Position numbers and translations under genes: made by a program. Under the pieces are notes generated by a model that ran no database searches, had not been told where the DNA came from, and saw nothing but the letters and a program-made list of their open reading frames with translations. From positions 55,576 to 119,575 of the IMG/VR virus record IMGVR_UViG_3300035670_000052: a stretch of 64,000 nt of DNA. The stretch is one strand, 5' to 3'. The stretch is from a virus. How positions within the stretch are numbered: the first letter of the stretch is position 1; each line of letters starts with the position of its first letter. Positions 24,873 to 34,700 of this stretch are shown piece after piece.

Positions 24873-27800
24873 ATGGAAAGGGATATTGAAGTATTTGGTA
24901 ATGAAGTTTATTTCAATGAAAGAGTAACTTTTTATAAAAATAATTTTCAATCTTCAAAATATCAACTTTCTGAAATATGGGAATCTGAAAATGAAATTCT
25001 TCCTGAAGGATCTTTAGGTGTAGAATCTGACACAAACTTTTTTAAGTTTGGAGATGGGGCTACTAGATGGAATGATTTGCCATATGCCTCAACAAACAGT
25101 ATTCAAGGAACTCAAGGACTTCAGGGAGTAGGATATCAAGGATCACAAGGTCTTCAAGGAAATCAAGGTATTTCTGGAGCTTTTGCCGGAAAAGGAGACC
25201 AAGGTACTCAAGGTCTACAAGGATCTCAAGGTCTACAAGGATCTCAAGGTCTACAAGGATCTCAAGGATCTCAAGGATTACAAGGATTACAAGGAAACCA
25301 AGGAAACCAAGGAAATCAGGGATTACAAGGAAACCAAGGATTCCAGGGTGGTCAAGGTTTACAAGGTTTTGCAAATCAAGGATCACAAGGTAATCAAGGT
25401 CTTCAAGGGAATCAAGGAATTCAAGGAGTTCAAGGATTCTTAAGTAACTTCCAAGGAACGCAAGGTATTCAAGGTTCTCAAGGATTTCAGGGGTTACAAG
25501 GTAATCAAGGAACACAAGGTAATCAAGGAATTCAAGGTAGGCAAGGAACTCAGGGTAATCAAGGTCTTCAAGGGAATCAAGGAATTCAAGGACTTCAAGG
25601 ACCTTTAAGTAACTTTCAAGGAACCCAAGGTAATCAAGGGACACAAGGACTACAAGGACTACAAGGACGCCAAGGTCTACAAGGGTCAATTGGTTCTCAA
25701 GGAACTCAAGGATTCCAGGGAATACAGGGTAATCAAGGTCTTCAAGGACTTGATGGTGCTTTTGCCGGTCAAGGTGTCCAAGGTCTTCAAGGAATACAAG
25801 GTCGTCAAGGTGCTCAAGGATTAGCAAATCAAGGAGTGCAAGGAAGAATCGGTTCTCAAGGATTCCAAGGAATTCAGGGTCGTCAAGGTGCTCAGGGTCG
25901 TCAAGGAACACAGGGACCTTTAAGTAACTTCCAAGGAACTCAAGGAGCTCAAAGTTCTCAAGGAACCCAAGGACTTCAGGGTAATCAAGGAACTCAAGGA
26001 TTCCAGGGAATACAGGGCAATCAAGCTTCACAGGGACGCCAGGGATCTCAGGGTTTAAGTACTCAAGGTTCTCAAGGTATTCAGGGTCGCCAAAGTGCTC
26101 AAGGTTTACAAGGATTACAAGGACGCCAAGGATCTCAAGGATCTCAAGGATTACAGGGTGATCAAGGTACTCAAGGTAATCAAGGACTGCAAGGTAATCA
26201 AGGACTTCAGGGTAATCAAGGTAATCAAGGATTGCAAGGCAATCAAGGACTTCAGGGTAATCAAGGAAACCAAGGACTCCAGGGTAATCAAGGTGTTCAA
26301 GGTAATCAAGGTCTTCAAGGTAGCCAAGGTACTCAAGGTAATCAAGGACTCCAAGGTAATCAAGGACTCCAAGGACTGCAAGGCAATCAAGGACTTCAGG
26401 GTAATCAAGGAAACCAAGGGCTCCAGGGTAATCAAGGTTTACAAGGTAACCAAGGTTTACAAGGACTCCAAGGTTTACAAGGACTTCAAGGTCGCCAAGG
26501 TGGTCAAGGAGTTCAAGGAAATCAGGGACTGCAAGGAAATCAGGGATTGCAAGGAAATCAGGGACTTCAAGCTAATCAGGGTCTTCAAGGTCTTCAGGGA
26601 CTTCAAGCTAATCAGGGTCTTCAAGGTCTTCAGGGTCTTCAAGGTCTTCAGGGTCTTCAAGGTCTTCAGGGTCTTCAAGGTTCTCTAAGTAATTTCCAAG
26701 GAACTCAAGGACTTCAAGGTAATCAAGGTCTTCAAGGACCTCAAGGACTTTCTGGAGAATTTGCTGGACAAGGAACGCAAGGAACGCAAGGACTCCAAGG
26801 TTCTCAAGGTTTACAAGGTCTTCAAGGTTTACAAGGTCTTCAAGGACCTTTAAGTAATTTCCAAGGAACTCAAGGACTTCAAGGACCTTTAAGTAATTTC
26901 CAAGGAACTCAAGGTAATCAAGGTCTTCAGGGGCTTCAGGGGCTTCAAGGGCTTCAGGGGCTTCAAGGACTTCAGGGTAATCAAGGATTGCAAGGAACTC
27001 AAGGTAATCAAGGTCTTCAGGGTCTTCAGGGTCTTCAAGGATCCTTAAGTAACTTCCAAGGAACACAAGGTAACCAAGGTGCTCAAGCAACTCAGGGTGC
27101 TCAAGGAACTCAAGCAAATCAAGGAATGCAAGGTCTTCAAGGACCTTTAAGTAACTTCCAAGGAACTCAGGGAAATCAAGGTGTTCAAGGTAATCAAGGT
27201 CTTCAAGGTAACCAAGGTACTCAAGGTAATCAAGGCTTACAAGGTCTTCAAGGATCACAAGGTCTTCAGGGAATGCAAGGTAGTCAAGGACTTCAAGGAC
27301 CTTTAAGTAACTTTCAAGGAACCCAAGGTAATCAAGGGACACAAGGACTACAAGGACTACAAGGACGCCAAGGATCTCAAGGATCTCAAGGATTGCAAGG
27401 TAATCAAGGAAATCAAGGGCTTCAAGGGCGCCAAGGTTCTCAGGGAACACAAGGACTTCAAGGTTCTCAGGGAACACAAGGACTTCAAGGTTCTCAGGGA
27501 ACACAAGGTTTACAAGGTATTGGAATTCAAGGTCCACAGGGAACTCAAGGAACTCAAGGACTTCAAGGTCTTCAAGGTATACAAGGATTACAGGGATTGC
27601 AAGGAATTCCAGGCTCAGGAATTATTTTTATTCAAGATGAAAACGATCTAGATAAAACTTTTTATCCTTCATTTTTAGAACAAACAAGTGGAACAACAAG
27701 CACAGAATATGTTTCTTCTGAAAAATTAGTTTTCAATCCTTCTTCTGGAAGTATTGGTATAGGCACAAGTATTATTACAAATACACTTACTGTTGCAGGA

Positions 27801-30800
27801 ACAGCTACTGCAACCTCATATTTTGGAGAGGGAGTTAATCTTGTCGGTATTGTAACCCAGTTAGTTCCTGGAATTGGTATTGACATTACTAGCACACAAA
27901 ATCCAGGAAAGGGTGTAGTCAAGGTAGATGCATACAGACCTGTTGGTAAAACAATATACGTATCTCAAAATGGTGATGATAATAATACTGGATTAGCAGA
28001 AAATTATCCAAAGAGAACTATAAAAGCTGCAGCTTCTGTTGCCTTATTTGGTGATACAATTAAAGTTTTCCCCGGATCATATGTAGAAGATAACCCAATT
28101 GTATTATCAAAAACAGTATCAGTTGAAGGCACTGAACTTAGAAACTGTGTAGTTACTCCAAGAAATTTAAATCAAGATTTATTCCATGTTAATAATGGTT
28201 GCCATATTACTGATGCGAGTTTTATTGGCGCTCCCATGACAAATGGAGCTGCTGCTGTTGCTCTTCAACCATTGTCAGGAGTTGCGACTGATAGATTTTT
28301 TGATGCGGCAAGAATGATTCGTTTTAATTTGGATTATATTGCTCAAGAATCTGTTGGATTCTTGACAAGTGGATTTAGTGGATTTGCAGGTAGTCATAGG
28401 GAGCAAGATGCAGCTAAACTTATTGATTCTAACTTAAATTATATTTCAAGCGAAGCAGTCGGATTCTTAACATCTCCTTCTGGATATAACTTTACTTTAA
28501 ACAATAGTGATTATACCAACTGTAGAGAGGATATTGTCAGCATTATGCAGGCAGTTTCTTATGATTTGAAAGCAAATAGTAATCGCAAATCAATCGGAGC
28601 AGGTTATTCTTACTTTAATAACTCGGGTGGATTAATTCATATTACTGGAGTTGGTGTTTCTGAGGCAACTATTGCCACACTCGATTATGCAGCTGGAATT
28701 GCAACTTATATTATCAATAATCAAACACCTCCAATTTCTTATCAGGGAGTGGGTAATAGTATACCACAAGTTAAAAATCTTTCAGTAATTCAAGTAGAAG
28801 GTGGGTGTGTAGGTGTAGGTACGACTATTGGACAATTAGTTGGAATTGTAACTAATATGATTGGTGCAGGAACGACATTAAATGCACCTTCAGTGAGATA
28901 TGGAGTTACATTAGAAAGTCAAGATTGTGCTGACGATATTAAGAGTATATGGAAGTGTATAATTTTTGATATTACTAGAGGAGGAAATTCAAAATCTGTT
29001 TCGGCTGGAAGTGCATATTATGATGAGGAATGGAATTTGAAATCTGGAATCTTAAAAAATCCAGATGAAGTTAAACAAACTATAGCTACTATAGATTATT
29101 CTTTTAACGTCGCAAGAGCAATAATTAACAATTGCTCTTGGGGAGGATATCCCGTAGGTCTAGGGACAATAGTTGTAAATGCATCATATAATGAAAATAC
29201 AGGCATTACTACAATAACTGCAATAAATCATGGATTATCAAATAATGACCCAGTTAAAATTGTTGGTTTAGGGTTTACTTGTCCATCAGGTCCAGGTACA
29301 ATAATATATCCTAGCGGAACTTATGGTTATGTCTTCCCTGTAAAAAATGTTTTAAATTCTGATACTTTTGAAGTAGTTGTTGGACAATCTACATTACCAC
29401 ACACGTATGTTTCTGGTGGAACTGCTCAAAAGTATACTAGTTTCCAAACAAAATTTACGCAAGTTAAAGATCTTGCAATGCAAGTTGATTCTGAAACTGG
29501 ATTTAATAATGTAATTACTTCTTGTTCGGATGTTGCATCTGCACTTAAAACATGTATAGGTATAGTAACTTCTATTGTTGGATTTGGTTCAACTGCATTT
29601 TCATATGTTGGATTTAATACAACATATCCTGGAAATAGAGGTAAGGGATTTGATACTATTGTTGGTGTTACAAGCGCATTGTATGAAGAAACATCTGGAA
29701 AGACTACAATTAAAGCTCCTGGACTACCAGTCAAGGTTGGCGATTTAATTGAAGTTAGAAATCTCACATTCTCTTGTTCATCTGGGGGACCAACATTAAC
29801 ACAAAAATTCCCATCAGGTTATTATGGATATGAATTTTATATTACTAAAATTAATCAAGATGAGTCATTTGAAATTTACACTGGAGTAAGTACTATTCCT
29901 CATACATATGTTTCTGGTGGTTATGTCATAAATCGTACAATAGGCGTCACAACTGCTCAATATGATAATATCACAGGAATTACTACAATTACTGCACCTG
30001 GTTTAATTGTTAAGACAGGGGATATAATTACGTTAAGAGATTTAGAATTCTCATGTTCAAGTGGTGCGGGAACAACTACTTTGTATCCTACAGGAAATAG
30101 AGGATATGCTTTTGAAGTTTTATCTACAGTCAATGAAAAAGATACTTTTACTGTAAATGTAGGATCATCAACTATTCCGCACAATTATGTTTCTGGAGGA
30201 GTTGTTATTCCACCTTACTCTAAGGGTGTTGGTCCAATCACACAAGGTCCATATGTAAGAAATTGCACCAACTTTATAGCAGATAGTATTGGAATGAAAG
30301 TTGATGGTTTCTCTGCTGAGCCAGGAGATCAAGATGATATCGGTGTTACTGGAACAATGAGTGTTGACTCATACACCCAATATAATCAAGGTGGTATTGG
30401 AGTTTCTATCACAAATGGTGCATATACCCAATTAGTTTCTATCTTTACAATCTGCGATGACATTGGAATCTTTACAAAGTCTGGTGGACAGTGTGATATT
30501 ACAAACTCAAATTGTTCTTTTGGTAATTATGGTCTAGTATCAGATGGTGTTGGCGATTACACTACTAAGTCAATATATAGATTTACTGGAGAAGTTGTTG
30601 AGGACACTGAAGAAGAAACAGCAACGGTTGTTATTTCAGGAGTCGGTACTTATAGACCTTATGATGGTCAAGCAATATATTTTGGAGAACTATACTATCA
30701 GGTAAATACAATTAATGTTACCAATGGTGGAAATGGTTACAATCCAGATAATCCACCAGTGGTTACAATTAGTTCTCCTGAAGGACCTAATGGAATTACT

Positions 30801-31337
30801 GCAGAAGCATCCGCAAATGTTAATGAATTTGGTCGCATATCATCAATTGATATCATCAGTAATGGTAGCCAATATTTAAATCCACCGTCAATTACTATAG
30901 ATGGTAATGGAGGAGCCACTGCAGAAGCTGTTATGTATCCACTATACTACAGCATTGAATCCGCTTCACTCCCTTCAGCAGGAATTTCAACGGTGGTTCT
31001 GACACAAAATCTAAATAGTATTATTGGAGCAGGAACTACTGTTTATTTTTCCAGATTAAGTCTCCAAATTGCCACCTCAATATCACTTGAATGGGTTGGT
31101 TCTGGTACAAATATCAACACAGCAAAACCAGCATTAGGTGGAGTTACGATTCAAGCAAATGAAGTCGATAAGAGAAATGGTGGTCAAGTTGTTTATACAA
31201 GCACAAACCAAGCAGGTAACTTCCAAATTGGTGAAGGTATTGTTATCAACCAGCTTACTGGAACTATTAGTGGAAGATCCTTTAGTCAAAGTTTGTTAAA
31301 TACAGTAACACCATTGATTATTGCTTTAGGTAGATAA
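24873..31337 (+). CDS. Giant tail fibre with Gly-X-Gln collagen-like shaft and beta-helix region
   Basis: This 2154-aa protein starts with a short attachment domain (about residues 1-72, SLGVESDTNFFKFGDGATRWNDLPYA). Residues about 76-912 are nearly uninterrupted Gly-X-Gln triplets (X mostly Leu, Asn, Thr, Ser), broken by LSNFQGTQG segments. After GIPGSG, an extended distal part follows: KTIYVSQNGDDNNTGLAENYPKRTIKAA (pectate-lyase-like beta-helix), paired repeats (SGGVVIPP.., TFPHTYVSGG), and GGNGYNPDNPPVVTIS motifs. Collagen-like shafts form trimers; the low proline content here is unusual. It probably binds host receptors. Confidence 0.75.
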   Translation: MERDIEVFGNEVYFNERVTFYKNNFQSSKYQLSEIWESENEILPEGSLGVESDTNFFKFGDGATRWNDLPYASTNSIQGTQGLQGVGYQGSQGLQGNQGISGAFAGKGDQGTQGLQGSQGLQGSQGLQGSQGSQGLQGLQGNQGNQGNQGLQGNQGFQGGQGLQGFANQGSQGNQGLQGNQGIQGVQGFLSNFQGTQGIQGSQGFQGLQGNQGTQGNQGIQGRQGTQGNQGLQGNQGIQGLQGPLSNFQGTQGNQGTQGLQGLQGRQGLQGSIGSQGTQGFQGIQGNQGLQGLDGAFAGQGVQGLQGIQGRQGAQGLANQGVQGRIGSQGFQGIQGRQGAQGRQGTQGPLSNFQGTQGAQSSQGTQGLQGNQGTQGFQGIQGNQASQGRQGSQGLSTQGSQGIQGRQSAQGLQGLQGRQGSQGSQGLQGDQGTQGNQGLQGNQGLQGNQGNQGLQGNQGLQGNQGNQGLQGNQGVQGNQGLQGSQGTQGNQGLQGNQGLQGLQGNQGLQGNQGNQGLQGNQGLQGNQGLQGLQGLQGLQGRQGGQGVQGNQGLQGNQGLQGNQGLQANQGLQGLQGLQANQGLQGLQGLQGLQGLQGLQGLQGSLSNFQGTQGLQGNQGLQGPQGLSGEFAGQGTQGTQGLQGSQGLQGLQGLQGLQGPLSNFQGTQGLQGPLSNFQGTQGNQGLQGLQGLQGLQGLQGLQGNQGLQGTQGNQGLQGLQGLQGSLSNFQGTQGNQGAQATQGAQGTQANQGMQGLQGPLSNFQGTQGNQGVQGNQGLQGNQGTQGNQGLQGLQGSQGLQGMQGSQGLQGPLSNFQGTQGNQGTQGLQGLQGRQGSQGSQGLQGNQGNQGLQGRQGSQGTQGLQGSQGTQGLQGSQGTQGLQGIGIQGPQGTQGTQGLQGLQGIQGLQGLQGIPGSGIIFIQDENDLDKTFYPSFLEQTSGTTSTEYVSSEKLVFNPSSGSIGIGTSIITNTLTVAGTATATSYFGEGVNLVGIVTQLVPGIGIDITSTQNPGKGVVKVDAYRPVGKTIYVSQNGDDNNTGLAENYPKRTIKAAASVALFGDTIKVFPGSYVEDNPIVLSKTVSVEGTELRNCVVTPRNLNQDLFHVNNGCHITDASFIGAPMTNGAAAVALQPLSGVATDRFFDAARMIRFNLDYIAQESVGFLTSGFSGFAGSHREQDAAKLIDSNLNYISSEAVGFLTSPSGYNFTLNNSDYTNCREDIVSIMQAVSYDLKANSNRKSIGAGYSYFNNSGGLIHITGVGVSEATIATLDYAAGIATYIINNQTPPISYQGVGNSIPQVKNLSVIQVEGGCVGVGTTIGQLVGIVTNMIGAGTTLNAPSVRYGVTLESQDCADDIKSIWKCIIFDITRGGNSKSVSAGSAYYDEEWNLKSGILKNPDEVKQTIATIDYSFNVARAIINNCSWGGYPVGLGTIVVNASYNENTGITTITAINHGLSNNDPVKIVGLGFTCPSGPGTIIYPSGTYGYVFPVKNVLNSDTFEVVVGQSTLPHTYVSGGTAQKYTSFQTKFTQVKDLAMQVDSETGFNNVITSCSDVASALKTCIGIVTSIVGFGSTAFSYVGFNTTYPGNRGKGFDTIVGVTSALYEETSGKTTIKAPGLPVKVGDLIEVRNLTFSCSSGGPTLTQKFPSGYYGYEFYITKINQDESFEIYTGVSTIPHTYVSGGYVINRTIGVTTAQYDNITGITTITAPGLIVKTGDIITLRDLEFSCSSGAGTTTLYPTGNRGYAFEVLSTVNEKDTFTVNVGSSTIPHNYVSGGVVIPPYSKGVGPITQGPYVRNCTNFIADSIGMKVDGFSAEPGDQDDIGVTGTMSVDSYTQYNQGGIGVSITNGAYTQLVSIFTICDDIGIFTKSGGQCDITNSNCSFGNYGLVSDGVGDYTTKSIYRFTGEVVEDTEEETATVVISGVGTYRPYDGQAIYFGELYYQVNTINVTNGGNGYNPDNPPVVTISSPEGPNGITAEASANVNEFGRISSIDIISNGSQYLNPPSITIDGNGGATAEAVMYPLYYSIESASLPSAGISTVVLTQNLNSIIGAGTTVYFSRLSLQIATSISLEWVGSGTNINTAKPALGGVTIQANEVDKRNGGQVVYTSTNQAGNFQIGEGIVINQLTGTISGRSFSQSLLNTVTPLIIALGR
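25099..27618 (+). repeat. Gly-X-Gln collagen-like coding repeat (9-nt period), fibre 1
   Basis: The DNA is a 9-nt tandem pattern (GGN NNN CAA/CAG) for over 2.5 kb. Local blocks are nearly identical, for example repeats of CTTCAAGGT and of an LSNFQGTQG unit that occurs about eight times. Reverse-strand frames inside it are shadows. The array is prone to slippage. Confidence 0.9.
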
Positions 31338-31338
31338 A

Positions 31339-31701
31339 ATGGCAGCAGTAGCACTTAATAAATTCAGAACAATTAGAGTTGGTATAACCACCAATAATGT
31401 AGGAATATACACTTGTCCAATTGGTGTTGCTTCCATTGTTATTTTGTCTCAAGTTACAAATATTTCAACTGGAGCCGCAACAAGTACATACACTGTTACT
31501 GCTTATCATTCTCGCTCAAAGGAAGCTCCAAATACAGATTATAAATTTGCAAATGCGGTCCCAATTCCACCAAATGATAGTTATACTTTAGTTTCTGATG
31601 GAAGATTGGCATTAGAAACTAATGATGTAATTAAAGTTCAGAGCAATGCAAATGGAGCATTAACTTTGCTTTTAAGTGTTTTAGAAACTGCAAAACAATA
31701 A
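31339..31701 (+). CDS. Small virion structural protein
   Basis: This 120-aa beta-rich protein (MAAVALNKFRTIRVGITTNNVGIYTCPIGVASIVILSQVTNI) has alternating hydrophobic strands (TYTVTAYHSRSKEAPN, LALETNDVIKVQSNANGALTLLLSVLE). The pattern resembles Ig-like or capping domains that accompany cyanophage tail fibres. It sits in the 10-nt-spaced slot between the two giant fibres, so it may be a fibre collar or connector. Function inferred from position. Confidence 0.6.
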   Translation: MAAVALNKFRTIRVGITTNNVGIYTCPIGVASIVILSQVTNISTGAATSTYTVTAYHSRSKEAPNTDYKFANAVPIPPNDSYTLVSDGRLALETNDVIKVQSNANGALTLLLSVLETAKQ

Positions 31702-31710
31702 TTAAGATTT

Positions 31711-34700
31711 ATGGTAAGATATAATTCTGGAAGAGTAAGAAAATTTGATCAAACAGGTATAACCTCAGATCGATATCAATTTTTGGGTTTAGAGCAAGCA
31801 GAACCAGATTTAGGTGATCCTATAGTTGGAGTATCTTCTGTCATCGCAAATCCAGCTCCTCCAGGAGATCAATATGTATTAGCGGCAGTTGATGGGCAAG
31901 TTGGAAAAAGATATTGGTTAAAAAGTACCAATCTTGTAGGAATTGGATCCACAGGAACTCAAGGAACTGCTGGTCCTCCTGGATCACAAGGAGTTCAAGG
32001 CTCACTCAGTAATTTTCAAGGAACTCAAGGTAGGCAAGGAACTCAAGGTAATCAAGGTCTTCAAGGGAATCAAGGAATTCAAGGAGTTCAAGGATTCTTA
32101 AGTAACTTCCAAGGAACGCAAGGCAATCAAGGTTCTCAAGGAACTCAAGGTAATCAAGGTCTTCAAGGAACACAAGGTAATCAAGGTCTTCAAGGAACTT
32201 CTGGAAATCAAGGTTCTCAAGGTCTACAAGGAAATCAAGGAGTTCAAGGTGTTCAGGGATTTTTAAGTAATTTCCAAGGAACACAAGGAAATCAAGGTTC
32301 TCAAGGTCTACAAGGAAATCAAGGTACTCAAGGTCTACAAGGGTCAATTGGTTCTCAAGGAACTCAAGGATTCCAGGGAATACAGGGTAATCAAGGTACT
32401 CAAGGTCTACAAGGGTCAATTGGTTCTCAAGGAACTCAAGGATTCCAGGGAATACAAGGAAATCAAGGTCTCCAAGGTAATTTTGGTAATCAAGGAGTAC
32501 AAGGAGCACAAGGATCTCAAGGAGTTCAAGGACCTAATGGATCTTTTGGTGCGAAAGGTGATCAAGGAGTGCAAGGTCTCCAAGGGTTACAAGGAACATC
32601 AGTTCAAGGGTCTCAGGGTGCTCAGGGAGTTTTAAGCAATTTCCAAGGAACTCAGGGTAATCAAGGTATTCAAGGTTCTCAAGGAATGCAAGGAGCTCAG
32701 GGAGTTCAAGGATTCTTGAGCAATTTCCAAGGAACTCAGGGTAATCAAGGTCTTCAAGGGAATCAAGGAATTCAAGGAGTTCAAGGATTCTTAAGTAACT
32801 TCCAAGGAACGCAAGGTATTCAAGGTTCTCAAGGTTCTCAAGCAACTCAAGGTGTTCAAGGAGCACAAGGTTCAATTGGTCCTCAAGGATTTCAAGGACT
32901 TCAAAGTTCTCAAGGAATGCAAGGTAATATTGGTAATCAAGGTGGACAAGGACTTCAAGGTTTACAGGGAACCCAAGGATTTAGTGGATCCACAGGTTCT
33001 AAAGGAGATCAAGGTGCTCAAGGTCTTCAAGGATTACAGGGATCACAGGGTAATCAAGGATTATCAAATCAAGGACCTCAAGGTCCTCAAGGTTCTCAAG
33101 GTTCTCAAGGATTACAAGGTTCTCAAGGAACACAAGGGTTTACTGGAGGTGAAGGAAGACAAGGAGCTCAAGGACCCCAAGGTGTTCAAGGATTAAGTGG
33201 AGGTGAAGGAAGACAAGGAGCTCAGGGACCCCAAGGTGTTCAAGGTGTTCAAGGTCTTCAAGGTTTTAGTGGTAATGTCGGATCAAAGGGTGATCAGGGC
33301 GCTCAAGGTGTTGGAGCACAGGGTACTCAAGGTCTTCAAGGTTTCAGTGGTAGTATTGGTGGAAAAGGTGACCAAGGAGCACAAGGGATTCAAGGTGTTC
33401 AAGGTCTTACTGGAATTTCACCATTAACATCAGCAAGTCTTGCTGTCATTGATGCCGCAGTTTCTTCTACAATCAATTTGGGATCTGGAGCAAGACTATC
33501 AACGGTTGCTAGTGTCAGTGCAATGGCAACCAGAACTGAAGTTCCTGGTTCAACTTCAATTGTAGTGTTTGATGGAAATGGAAATAGATCTGCAACAACT
33601 GCAGGAAAATATTATTTGTCTGCTGTTTCCAAATTGTTCTATTGGGTAAATCGTGGTGGTGGTGGATGGGGAGATGACCCAGCTGGTACTACAGTTGAAT
33701 TGCAGTTTTCTTATGATGGTTCTACAGGATGGACAGCTTTAGATCAAGTTACAACTTCAATAGTATCTTCCAATAATACTTGGATTCAAAGAGAAATTAT
33801 ATTGTCTAATTTTTCAGGATCTCAATATTATAATGGTGTTTATCTAAGATTTGTTCAATCTCCATTATCAAGATCTAGTAATGTTGATACTTGGGCATTT
33901 ACTTCCGTAATTTATCAAGCAGGATCTGCAGGTGGTGGTGGTTCTACATCCACAGGATCTAATTCTTTGGCAGTCATGGATGTTTCATCAACATCTACAA
34001 TTTCTCTTCCATCATACCCAAGCACATCAGGTGTAAGACTAACCACAGTTAGTGGCGTTACTGGAATGACATCCAGAACTGAAGTTCCTGGTTCAACTCC
34101 AATTGTAGTATTTGATGGAAATGGAATTGCAAATTCCACAAGAACAGTAACATTACCAAATAGGGTTTATTTGTCAACTGTTAATAAACTTTATTATTGG
34201 GTTATTAAAGGTGGTGGTGGATGGGGTGATGAACCTTTTGATACTTTGTCATTACAATATTCTTATGATGGTACTAATTGGTTAGGTACTATTGATTCTA
34301 CAGCTTATCAAGATATTTTATCTACAAATACATGGACTCAAAAGTCTGTAACAGTTCCTGCAGCCGCCAAATATTATAATGGTGTTTACTTAAGATTTTC
34401 GCAACCTGGTTATAATACATCTAGTACTTATAGAAGTTGGGCTATAACTTCTATTATACCTGATTTTGGTGCTGCTGGTGGGGGAAGTTCTGGTGGATCA
34501 ACTTCTCTTGCTTTAGTTGATTTATCATCTTCAAATAATTTTGATTTTCCAACCCCTCAGCCTGGAGCTAGATTAACAACAGTTTCCGCTGTTACTGGAA
34601 TGGCAACCAGAACTGAAGTTCCTGGTTCAACTCCAATTGTAGTATTTGATGGCAATGGTTTTTATGGTTCAACTAGAACAGCTACAATTAAAAATAAAGT

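Noticed and set aside
25063-27537. Long minus-strand frames over the collagen repeat
   Set aside because: They mirror the 9-nt coding period of the plus-strand fibre and give Leu/Asp-rich low-complexity translations without start signals.
25099-27618. CRISPR-like or satellite repeat interpretation of the fibre repeat
   Set aside because: The 9-nt period is coding, has no spacers, and reads as one uninterrupted protein.
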